Part shown: piece after piece, positions 42,124-50,686 of the stretch | Position numbering within the stretch: the stretch's first letter is position 1 | Layout: every line of letters begins with the position of its first letter | NCBI GenBank assembly: GCA_010093685.1 | Contig: MU006238.1 | Coordinates: 376,129-440,128 of the forward strand | DNA: 64,000 nucleotides | From: Ophiobolus disseminans | Lineage: Eukaryota; Ascomycota; Dothideomycetes; Pleosporales; Phaeosphaeriaceae | Direction of reading: 5' to 3' | Notes under the pieces: model-generated | The model's input: the letters and a program-made list of their open reading frames with translations, nothing else | What the model was told of the DNA's origin: nothing | Database searches by the model: none | Program-made: the position numbers and the translations under genes

Positions 42124-42986
42124 GAGGAAGGTGCTTGGCTGGATGGTATAAGTCGGGGTGTCAACATCTGAATGACTAGAGCGACAGGTTCGAGGAAACT
42201 GTATATCAGTATTATCTTATTCTTGCCTGTAAATATAGGAGCGTTGGAGGTTTTTCTCCGGACTATGTACGATTAGTTTCTATGAGAGGATTTAGAACAT
42301 GACTAATACCGGTAAGTCACACGTCTTGTTTATCGAATCAGCACCGTCAGGGATTGGGGTAATGTAATGTCAACCTGACCAGTCTAAGCTTTGCGTCTTC
42401 TGCTCGTAAATAGGCTAGGAGATTATTGACGGCTTGCGTTCGTTACTTTGCACATGTGAGGAATGCGCAAGGGGTGTGCGGGGAGTCACAGAAGAGGTAA
42501 CGGCAATAGGAGCGAGTGGCTGACTAATCGGGCCGAGGCTGCATTTCCAAGGTGACAGACGACTTCGCACCTGGCATCACTACCTAGGTACATGCACATA
42601 ATTGCACAATTAATACTGAGGCTAGACAGCTGTCTCTCATCACTATGTTGATACTGTCCACTTATCATCATTTCGTCCCTCAGCTAGGGGCGTTCTTCAA
42701 ATTTGAGAGAGTAGCGGCATGCCCAGACGTGACGCTTCGCAGCTGAACAAGTAGTGCCGCAACACCACGATAAGTCTCATCTCCACCTTCCACGCCCTTT
42801 AAAACTTCTCCAACCGCTCCGGCATGTCGGTAGGGTCTGCGATAAAACGTTTCGGATAGGCCTAGTTCGAAACGCCGCGATTGATACGCTCGAAGATTTC
42901 AACCTTGTCCTGTCGGAGCAATCTCAGAAACCGTGTCCAAGTTACTGACATTCGATCTTGTCATCCGTGGAATTCCAGGATATGAA
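42124..42986. other. Intergenic, no gene seen
   Basis: About 860 bp between the secreted-protein gene and the HET gene. It contains the palindrome TACCTAGGTA at 42581-42590. The reading frame of the HET gene is open upstream to about 42933 but without an ATG. Confidence 0.4.
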
Positions 42987-44819
42987 ATGATGCCTAAAGA
43001 AGTCTGCATACCAGAGGACGAACTTTGCGAAGAATGTCGCCAGATTGACTGGAACAGGCTAGCTGGGGGCCAGCTCCAATTCAACTCTGGCAAAAATGGG
43101 GTAGTGCTCTACGGCATAGGAGTAGAGATGCGGAAATCTATGTGTGCGTTGTGTCGAATTGTCAGCGGTGCCATGAACCCACAAAACACATCGACGGGAG
43201 CCCAACTTCATATCGCTGTGGACCCAATGTTCAAAAGACCGATTCTTCGTATCTCGACGAGAGATGCGGCCCAACCATTGGCACTTAGTGCATTCTCCGA
43301 TGACGAGGATCCATCCATGCTAGTCCCTCAGTTCGTCACGCCCAATGCCGTCGACTTTGACGTTGTGCGGCAGTGGGTTTCCTCCTGTGCAAATCAGCAT
43401 TCAATATCATGTCTCCCTACTAGCCGTTCGCAGATTCCTGGTCTCAAAGTCATTGATTGTCATACAGAGCACGTTGTAGCTCTCCCGGACGCCCACTGCC
43501 CATATGTCGCGTTATCGTACGTATGGGGGACTCCTCGTAAAGATGACGAAGCTTCAGCAGCCTACCCACAGACGATTCAAGACAGCATGACCGTCACACT
43601 TGCCTTGGGGTTTCGATACATCTGGGTTGATCGCTACGTGAGCTTCCGAAATCCTCGCAGCATACCTAATACTTACTCTAGGCAGTGCATTGATCAAGAC
43701 AACGACGTCGAACGGCACCAGCAGATCTGCATGATGGATCGCATTTATTCTGATGCAAGGCTCACCATCATTGCTGCAGCCGGAAGCGATGCCGGGTATG
43801 GCCTTCCTGGAGTGAGTACTCGTGGTCGTCTGCCTCAACAGCAGTTCAGAACGAAGGGGTTGACTTTCTTGCAACTATATAACCCCATTGTAAGCATTCA
43901 GGAATCTATCTGGGCATCTCGTGGCTGGACGTTTCAGGAAGGCTTTCTGTCACATCGAAGACTTATCTTCACAGATCAAGAGGTGGCATTCTTGTGCAAC
44001 AAAGCACACCACCAGGAATCGGTTCGTGGAAACGGCCTAGATCGCGTCAATATCCCTGAGTTGCGGAATTTTATGCCCGCGCAAGACTCCGCTTTCGTGG
44101 GGGCGGCTAGGCAAAGGGTTCTACGGCAATACTCGCAACGTAGTCTTCGATATGACACAGATGCCATTAATGCTTGTGAGGGTATCTTCAAAGCGCTACG
44201 CACGCCGCATATATGGGGTATCCCAGCCCAGCGAGATTCTCCCGACTTGTGCTGGCGCAGCGACACGCCGGGGCGCCGAAGAAACACATTCCCGACATGG
44301 TCCTGGGCAAGTTCAGAGGGCGCGAAATCATTCTACCTCTATCCCGCGGTCAACGTTTATCACGTCGAGGTCATGTCGGCAACAAATAGCTGGCAGACCA
44401 TTACAGACTATGTTCATACTGCTCGCAGCACACCTGCGCCACCAGTCGGGAAAGTCCTCCGTCGTACAGGTGTCATCGTCAAACCGCGCTTTATGAAACC
44501 TCGTCCAACGGGACTAGCTAAAACCATACTTCTCCCTCTTCTCGGAACCGCCCGTACCACTTTCGCCCTGTATCTCGATACTCCAGATGTCGATCTAGAC
44601 AATATCGTGGCGCTTGCTTTCTACAAGGGCCGGTCCAACGCCCTCGGTGGAAAAATAGGCGCGTGGTTCATAATCTTGAAGCCAGTTGGAACTTTCTACA
44701 AGAGAGTCGGTATCACTGAGAGCTTCGAATGGGATCATTATGCGCCGGACGGTCTTGACAAAAAGGCAGATTGGAGTTGGATCGAAGGGCCGGAAACTCG
44801 TACAATCTACATGGTTTGA
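42987..44819 (+). CDS. Heterokaryon-incompatibility (HET) domain protein
   Basis: Two exons, 42987-43637 and 43686-44819, encode 594 residues. HET-domain proteins trigger cell death after fusion of unlike fungal individuals and are thought to act like innate-immunity receptors. Motif blocks are visible: YVALSYVWGTP near residue 173; then FRYIWVDRYCIDQDND, created only when the 48-bp intron 43638-43685 (GTGAGC..AGGCAG) is removed; then MDRIYSDARLTIIAAAGSDA; and SRGWTFQEGFLSHRRLIFTD near 320. The C-terminal part contains FPTWSWASSEG. The N-terminus has a CxxCRxIDW pattern seen in many HET proteins. The intron is stop-free and a multiple of three, so the uninterrupted frame would carry 16 extra residues inside the conserved core. 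The start is the first in-frame ATG after the open frame begins; an upstream exon cannot be excluded. No NACHT or WD-repeat partner domain is present. Confidence 0.88.
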   Translation: MMPKEVCIPEDELCEECRQIDWNRLAGGQLQFNSGKNGVVLYGIGVEMRKSMCALCRIVSGAMNPQNTSTGAQLHIAVDPMFKRPILRISTRDAAQPLALSAFSDDEDPSMLVPQFVTPNAVDFDVVRQWVSSCANQHSISCLPTSRSQIPGLKVIDCHTEHVVALPDAHCPYVALSYVWGTPRKDDEASAAYPQTIQDSMTVTLALGFRYIWVDRYVSFRNPRSIPNTYSRQCIDQDNDVERHQQICMMDRIYSDARLTIIAAAGSDAGYGLPGVSTRGRLPQQQFRTKGLTFLQLYNPIVSIQESIWASRGWTFQEGFLSHRRLIFTDQEVAFLCNKAHHQESVRGNGLDRVNIPELRNFMPAQDSAFVGAARQRVLRQYSQRSLRYDTDAINACEGIFKALRTPHIWGIPAQRDSPDLCWRSDTPGRRRNTFPTWSWASSEGAKSFYLYPAVNVYHVEVMSATNSWQTITDYVHTARSTPAPPVGKVLRRTGVIVKPRFMKPRPTGLAKTILLPLLGTARTTFALYLDTPDVDLDNIVALAFYKGRSNALGGKIGAWFIILKPVGTFYKRVGITESFEWDHYAPDGLDKKADWSWIEGPETRTIYMV

Positions 44820-45059
44820 AAGAAAGAAGATGACGCTCAGGCGAAACGCGTTCAATGAGGCCGGATAACGACAGTGATAGTTGGAAGCTATGAGAGCTGG
44901 AAAACTGTGAGATCACTAGGGAATACGCTTCAACCCTTTGATAAAGAACACATACCATCAACGGCTGCACGCTGGAAGCCAGTGAGGACGAAAGAAACCT
45001 CCAACAAAATTGTCCATGAACCTCTGGCAATCTAGATGAGAAACACTCAATACCTCGAA

Positions 45060-46295
45060 TCAAAACAACCCAGCCATAGCAACACCGACCGCACTCCACA
45101 GCTGTTCATCCAACACTTGAATTTGCCTCTCAAGCCCCGCAATTTTCTGCACATGGCCCCGTATATCTTCACGCGCTGCTATCAAATTTGAATTGCACTC
45201 GACGCAGTCGATATCGCACTTCTTCTGCTTTTCGACTGCATTGTTGCGCTCTTTCCGCAACCTCGCAATGTACGCGTTCTTTTCCTCAATGGCTGATTGT
45301 TGCTCCTTCTCTTTGACTTCGAGTCTATCACTGTGGTTTTTCCAGCCATTTGCAGTATCTGTCATATTTGTCAAGCTGGATTTCAGATTGTCGCGCTCTT
45401 GTCGCAGCCTCGTAATGTGCGCCTTCTTTGCGTCGATCGTCACTTTTTGCTCCTTCCATTTGAGCTCTTGTCCATCACTGATCTCCTTCCAGCTATTCGC
45501 CGTAGCTGTTATATTTTCGACTTCTTCTTGCAGCGTCTTGTTGCTATCACGCCAGCCTACTACTTCGGCAGTCAGCCTTGTAGCCGTTGCTTTGCTCTCG
45601 TCTAACTCAGCTCTGAGCGTATCGCAAACGGCGCGATGGTTGTTCCTCGATGCGTTGGTGTCTTTGCTTGCCTGGACCAGCTTAGCTTGCAGCTCGTTGC
45701 ATTTGTTCTGGCAGTTGATTAGGAGGATGTTCACGCTTTCGGCCTGTATTCTCATTGTATTCACAGTACCCTCCTTCTCATTCGCTTGCGATTCGAGCTG
45801 TCCAGCATAGCCTTTATAATGATCATGCCATTGTTTTAGGCTGTTGACTTTATTCCTTAGCTCAGCGATCTGCCCGTTCTTTGCTTCCTCTTGAGTCTTG
45901 TACATATCAAGACTACTCTTCATTGTCGCAATTTGATTATCGGCAGTACTGTGCCTCGTCTTTGCTTCCGCTTCTAGCTGCGAAATGCGCCCTTTGTAAT
46001 GATCTTGCCATTGTTTCGACCTCTGACCTTCCTCGGCGATAATGCCATCTTTTGATCTCATCTGAGCCTTGCACGTATCAAGGCTACTCTTCAGCGTCGA
46101 AATTTGGTCATTGAGCTGTTCTTTCTCGGCCTCCCAGGCTGCAGTATTCGTTTCACGAACTGGCTGGTGGTCATGGTGGTCATGGTAGTGAAATTGACGG
46201 TTGTCGTTGTTCACACTGACTGGATTTGACTGTCCTAAACGCCAGTCCATTGTGGAGGATATATTTTGATAATTCCCGGCAGAATGACGGCTCAT
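45060..46295 (-). CDS. Coiled-coil protein with internally duplicated modules
   Basis: The minus-strand frame from the ATG at 46295 encodes 411 residues, almost all heptad-like helix rich in Lys, Glu, Gln and Asn. Two separate internal duplications are visible. The first pairs STLKSSLDTCKAQ..KQWQDHYKGRISQLE with ATMKSSLDMYKTQ..KQWHDHYKGYAGQLE. The second pairs ATANSWKEISD..KKAHITRLRQERDN with DTANGWKNHSD..KNAYIARLRKERNN. The N-terminus has a His-rich patch (FHYHDHHDHQ). I do not recognise a family beyond a generic coiled coil. The same frame stays open upstream past a single TAG (46371-46373) to an ATG at 46526, so the ancestral gene may have been longer. It converges on the HET gene with a gap of only 240 bp. 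Confidence 0.6.
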   Translation of the reverse strand: MSRHSAGNYQNISSTMDWRLGQSNPVSVNNDNRQFHYHDHHDHQPVRETNTAAWEAEKEQLNDQISTLKSSLDTCKAQMRSKDGIIAEEGQRSKQWQDHYKGRISQLEAEAKTRHSTADNQIATMKSSLDMYKTQEEAKNGQIAELRNKVNSLKQWHDHYKGYAGQLESQANEKEGTVNTMRIQAESVNILLINCQNKCNELQAKLVQASKDTNASRNNHRAVCDTLRAELDESKATATRLTAEVVGWRDSNKTLQEEVENITATANSWKEISDGQELKWKEQKVTIDAKKAHITRLRQERDNLKSSLTNMTDTANGWKNHSDRLEVKEKEQQSAIEEKNAYIARLRKERNNAVEKQKKCDIDCVECNSNLIAAREDIRGHVQKIAGLERQIQVLDEQLWSAVGVAMAGLF

Positions 46296-46373
46296 GGTTG
46301 ACGGGTAACCGTCAGGATGCGATTGCGCTGTTAGTTGGTTGGAGAGGCGCGACCTTGGAGCTATCTGCTGCTA

Positions 46374-46526
46374 ATAAGGTGTAACAGCCTTCCCGCTTCT
46401 TGTGGTGGCAAGAGTGTCATTCTGAATTTCTTCTTTTGCTGAGTCTTCATTTTCGTCGTCCGAAGATTCATTTGTAACGCCATATTCTGGGTCATATGCT
46501 GGCGCAAAAGTCCGATTTCGTGGCAT
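46374..46526 (-). pseudogene. Upstream 51-codon segment in frame with the coiled-coil gene
   Basis: From the ATG at 46526 the frame reads MPRNRTFAPAYDPEYG, an acidic EDSAKEE part and TTRSGKAVTPY, and then stops at TAG 46371-46373. The same frame continues without another stop through QQIAPRSRLSNQL into the coiled-coil protein. This looks like the original N-terminus cut off by one nonsense codon. It could also be a short upstream reading frame. Confidence 0.4.
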
Positions 46527-47249
46527 GTGTACGAGGCTGAAATATAGATCTGAAATATAGATGCTGGAAATTTTGAGTAGCAAGGCTGGATATAGGTGCT
46601 GGCAGCTTTGAATAGCGAGGCTGAATGTAGGCACTGTGTAGCTGTTCCCAACTGTCAAATGTCCGGCCGTCTTGCCCACTTTATCTTGCTCCTGCAACGG
46701 CGGCGACCGAGAATAGCGAATATGGCTGCATGAGCCTGAGCGTCGTAGTATTGACCAATTACGCCTTACTTTACGTACACTGCATGCCAACACATCAAAT
46801 CCTCAGCCTTGCACATTACGCCCTTCCATCCCGCGCTGCAAAATACCCGCATTATGCGTGTCCAACAGGTGTTTTTCATCCAGATCCTGCCAAAATCGAA
46901 GGGCTGAACATCATTGGTGTTTACCCAAATGCCACTCAGCATGACTCAAAGGGCTACATATCAATCAATCGGCATGGTGTGGACCGCGGTAGGCCTGATC
47001 TTGGACTTCTTTCATGGCTGGTATCCGTGCGAGACGTGTTCGAAGATGTACTATTGCTTGCGATACTGAGTAGCGGGTAGCAACCCCTTGCGTTTTCTCT
47101 TTTATAAAATAAGTATTTTTCGGGTATTCTGGAAGATAGGATAGCCCGCCGTAACAGACTCAGCAGTAGTAGACATTGATCTTTATATTCCACCGTCGTT
47201 GAGGATGCGGATATATCCAGCCTCTTTGATCGCGAGTGGACGATATATT
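46527..47249. other. Intergenic, no gene seen
   Basis: About 720 bp between the two coiled-coil loci. A plus-strand open frame at 46730-47080 has no motif and no supporting splice sites. Confidence 0.35.
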
Positions 47250-47595
47250 TTACTGCTGCTCTACAATTTCCAGCTTGTCCACGTGCTTTTGAAAGTTGTT
47301 GAAAAAGTTGTCCCTCCATGTGTTCTTCTCCGTTTCCAGCGTCGCAATCAGTTTCTGCTTCTCCTCCATCTCAGCCTTTAGTTTTTTGTGGCCTGTATTC
47401 GCTTCCGCTATTTGCTCCTTCAACCCCGCGATCGCCTGATTTGGGTGGGTCGTTGCTCGCACTGGAAGCTTCGGGCTCTTCGATGGGCTTGCTCGATATC
47501 CTTGCATTCTTCGGTGGTGGTAGAAGCGTGGAAGGTGATTTGATAGGCTTATACCTCGTTTGACGCAAACACGGAATTTTCGCCTTGTTTGCCAT
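47250..47595 (-). pseudogene. Small coiled-coil gene with a frame change
   Basis: From an ATG at 47595 the frame reads MANKAKIPCLRQTRYKP, a Pro/Ser-rich linker and EEPEASSASNDPPK. A different frame then carries the convincing coiled coil NQAIAGLKEQIAEANTG, KAEMEEKQKLIATLETE and the end at 47250. The change falls near 47440. No GT..AG intron of usual size spans it in phase, so a one- or two-base frameshift is the simplest explanation. The architecture (basic start, linker, coiled coil) recalls the neighbouring gene at 45060-46526, but I see no clear sequence match between them. Confidence 0.4.
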
Positions 47596-48100
47596 GAACG
47601 ACTGGATCAAAGAACATAAGAATGATAGAACGTTGACACGACCAGAATCAATACAGTATGTGATGGCATTAGGTATCCTTGTATCGAATATTTCAACTTT
47701 CCCTACACAGCCAATACAAAGGACGATTTCATGTTGGACGTGAAAATAGCTATGTTTCGTGTGTCGAAGCAGGAGTCTGAAGAGTAACTTATATTTGAGT
47801 TTGGGAGCTGTCTTACGTAGACACACAACTCGTTTGAAGTGGACGGCTGAGGGTTGAGGGTGATATGATGCTGGCGATTGCACTCACCTCCCGAGGTCGG
47901 TCAAAGCAAACGCGGGTTTCCAGATTACATCGACAAACGAAACTGGGTGAAGTTAGTACAACGTACCTCTTGCTCTCTCTATTAAACGGCCTAAACCCCT
48001 GACTACCCCACCATCGTCACTCGATTGCTCCAGTTCGATATCTAACACTCGAACGATAGAATTTCTACCTCGATCGACTACTATCAACGAGCCCGTCAAG
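47596..48100. other. Intergenic, no gene seen
   Basis: About 500 bp between two divergent starts, the minus-strand coiled-coil fragment and the plus-strand secreted protein. Nothing specific was seen. Confidence 0.35.
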
Positions 48101-48581
48101 ATGCAGCTTCTCATCATCTGCTTCACTCTTCTGAGTGGCTTCGTCTCTGCGCTGCTGCCTGCGCTGCCAACCGTGAGTATCGCCAGCTCTTCATTGTGGC
48201 CTCTCTCTCTCACGACCGCCGTAGATCATCGAACATAACGGCAACTATTTCGACGACGGTCGCGGTGCTACCCTCTTTACTGAGCAGAACTACCAGGGCG
48301 ACTCGGCCTTCGCTCCTCCCGATAAGTGCGTCACCGTGGCCGACGGGCCAAGCAAAGTCCGCAGCATCATCGTTGAACCGGGCAGGATTTGCTCGTTCTT
48401 CGTGTAAGTACTTCTACTATCTCGATGCTGTATTAGAAGGCTCATGTATTATAGATACCCCGATTGCCCCCACTATGCAGTGATATTGCGGTTCGGTGAA
48501 AAGAGCAATACGCTGGGTGTTGGCGTCCTTCCTCTGTTGGCTGATAATCAGATTCGTAGCGTTCACTGCGTTTTGATCTAA
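48101..48581 (+). CDS. Small secreted protein with four cysteines (effector-like)
   Basis: Three exons, 48101-48172, 48225-48403 and 48455-48581, with introns of 52 and 51 bp and consistent phases, encode 125 residues. Residues 1-17 or so (MQLLIICFTLLSGFVSA) form a clear signal peptide with an Ala-rich cleavage end. The mature part, about 107 residues, contains DKCVTV, GRICSF, PDCPHY and VHCVLI: four Cys, probably two disulfides. VRSIIVEPGRICSFFVYPDC and the closing IRSVHCVLI suggest a beta-sandwich rhythm of the kind seen in crystallin-like or small cysteine-rich fungal proteins. I cannot name a family. The frame is too short and too split to be seen without resolving the introns. The gene lies in the same accessory block as the HET gene. 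Confidence 0.75.
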
Positions 48582-49386
48582 GACAACTTGGGGGCGTCTC
48601 GAGGTCATAGGGTGCTAAATGGGATCCTCCGGGTGTCGCTCTCTTCCCTTGAATGGCAGTGTGGATATGAGTGTAGGGAAGGGAGGATTGCAGCAGAGCA
48701 TCAAAGCATGCTGGATCTCTTGTGCAGCCATGAATGCTGGTAGTGGTCTTCTACCAAGTCATTTCAAATGACACGAGCAAATGGAATCCTTCAAAATGAC
48801 CTTTCAGTTTGCTTTTCGCAGTGGCTAGACTCGTCGGATAGCTCCGAACATGAGGGGCTTGTCGCACAGTCAGACCCACTACCATTCAGCCTCATGAGGT
48901 GCTAGCAAACCGCTGTTCTGACGTGCGCAAACCGCCTCTTTCATGCCCATTTGCCGTCACCCGCCCGTCCAAGTCGGTTGTGTTGCGGTGAGTAAGGGGG
49001 TCGGCCGGTGCGATGAAGTCAATAGATGAAGTGGCTAGTGACTCAGCCACAGCCCATTCGCACTTCTCAGCTTCACCAACCCACCTCAGCCGGGGAAGCC
49101 GCAACTCCGCCGCAGATGCATTCGTGATGCCCAACTCGGGCATGACCGACTGCCGAAACGCGCGCAACACGGGGCGCACGCAGTCAGCAGCGCGCGAGGG
49201 CGTGTCGCATTTAAAGGCGCGTGTGATGCCGCCGCAAACGACTCGTAGCCAACCACTCACACCCACTCCCACCTACCCCTCCCCCGCCGTCAGCATTCTC
49301 CCGAGCGCATTCCTCTGCAGACATTGTTCCAACTCCTGACTATCTTTGCTCTACCAAATACACCACATCCCCCTTTGAAATCCACC
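48582..49386. other. Intergenic: promoter of the glycine-zipper gene
   Basis: About 800 bp. The right half (49080-49386) is C-rich with CCAC/TCCC runs, as is common in 5' leaders of highly expressed fungal genes. No other gene was seen. Confidence 0.35.
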
Positions 49387-50295
49387 ATGTCGAGCAACGA
49401 TTACTACGGCGGCCACGGCCAGCAAGGTCATGGCTACGATGGCGCCCAGCAAGGACAGCAGGGCTACGGCCACCCCCAGCAAGGGCACGGCTATGGACAG
49501 CCTGCTCACGATCAGTATGGCGGGTCGCATAGCCCATACCCACCTCAAGGACAGGTGAATATACCGCGGCGCACATACAAAGAGCGAGCGCTAACTACTA
49601 CGCAGGGCGCATACCAAGCACCACCGCACGACTCGTACCAGCAATCAGGCTACGGCGCTCCTCCTCAGGGCCAACATGACCAGGTGTACGACCCCAACCG
49701 TAGCCACTCTCCCTATCCGCCTGCACAGCAACATCAGGGATACCAAGATCCTCACCAACAGCAAGGATATAGTCAGCCTGGGTATGGAGGCCAGCAGCAG
49801 CAAGGCTATGGGGGCCAACAGCCCGCATACGGACAGCAGCCCGGTCAGGTCGGAGCCCCTGGAGCTCCAGGTGCAGAAGGCGACCGTGGCTTAGGTTCCA
49901 CCCTCATCGGAGGCGCAGGTGGCGCGTTCCTGGGGAACAAGCTTGGTGGTGGAGCTTTGGGCACCATCGGAGGTCTTGTCGCTGGTGCGATCGGCGCAAA
50001 CGTTCTGAGTGACAAGTAAGTTTTGATCTGACTGCTATGCGACCTCTCCGCTAACACATGCTGCAGGAAAGAAAAAAAACACAAGAAGCACAAGTCGCAC
50101 GGGAGCCATAGTGGGTCTTCCCATCACGGTTCTTCCCACCATGGTGGCTCATCGTATGCTGGGTCATCTGCTGGACTGGGCGGCCTGTACCCGGACAGTC
50201 ATGGTAGCGGTCATGGGCACAAGAAGAAGAAGCACCACAGCCGGAGCCGTAGCCGCGGTGGCAAGAGCAGCTCTTCCAGCAGCGACTCGGACTGA
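49387..50295 (+). CDS. Q/G/Y-rich protein with a glycine-zipper segment and His/Lys/Ser tail
   Basis: Three exons, 49387-49554, 49606-50015 and 50067-50295, with introns of 51 bp each (branch GCTAAC), encode 268 residues. The first 150 residues are low-complexity repeats of GYG, QQG and YPP, prion-like in composition. Then comes a glycine-zipper stretch of about 35 residues (GSTLIGGAGGAFLGNKLG, then GTIGGLVAGAIGANVL) like those that pack against or cross membranes. The last exon is KEKKHKKHKSHGSHSG, SSHHGSSHHGG repeats, and a final SRSRSRGGKSSSSSS run. The first intron lacks a stop and is a multiple of three; if retained it would insert 17 residues. The family is common in Pezizomycotina but the function is not known to me. 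Membrane-associated stress or condensate behaviour would be a guess. Confidence 0.8.
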
Positions 50296-50686
50296 GCAGC
50301 CTTGGATCATGTGCAATCGTCTTGAACTCGTTGGCTGTCTTGTCTTTTTTGATACCTAGATGCGCGGATCTGCTGTTGATGGAGGATTAATGTTACCCAT
50401 GGAGCTGCAACAGCAGCTACCCTTATAAATGATTTTGCAATTTTACTCGTGTTTTTTCTCGCACACGTGACGATGCTTATAATTACAGAGAAATAGTCCA
50501 TAAAATTATTGATATGCAATGTCGTTCGTTCATAGCCCTCAGACTCCAGAAAGGGCGCTCCCGTATACCAAGGCCCAATGCGGTTAGCACGCCACAGCCC
50601 AATTTTCTGTCCAGTTACTCATCGCCCAATTCCGAATATTTCTCAGCATCGACCCCGCGCAGACCAAGACCAACCTCAAATCTCAG
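50296..50686. other. Intergenic, tandem plus-strand genes
   Basis: About 390 bp holding the 3' end of the glycine-zipper gene and the EMW1 promoter. Nothing specific was seen. Confidence 0.35.

Noticed and set aside
46730..47080. Plus-strand frame of 116 codons
   Set aside because: The hydrophobic start is not followed by a convincing mature protein, and there is no splice support.
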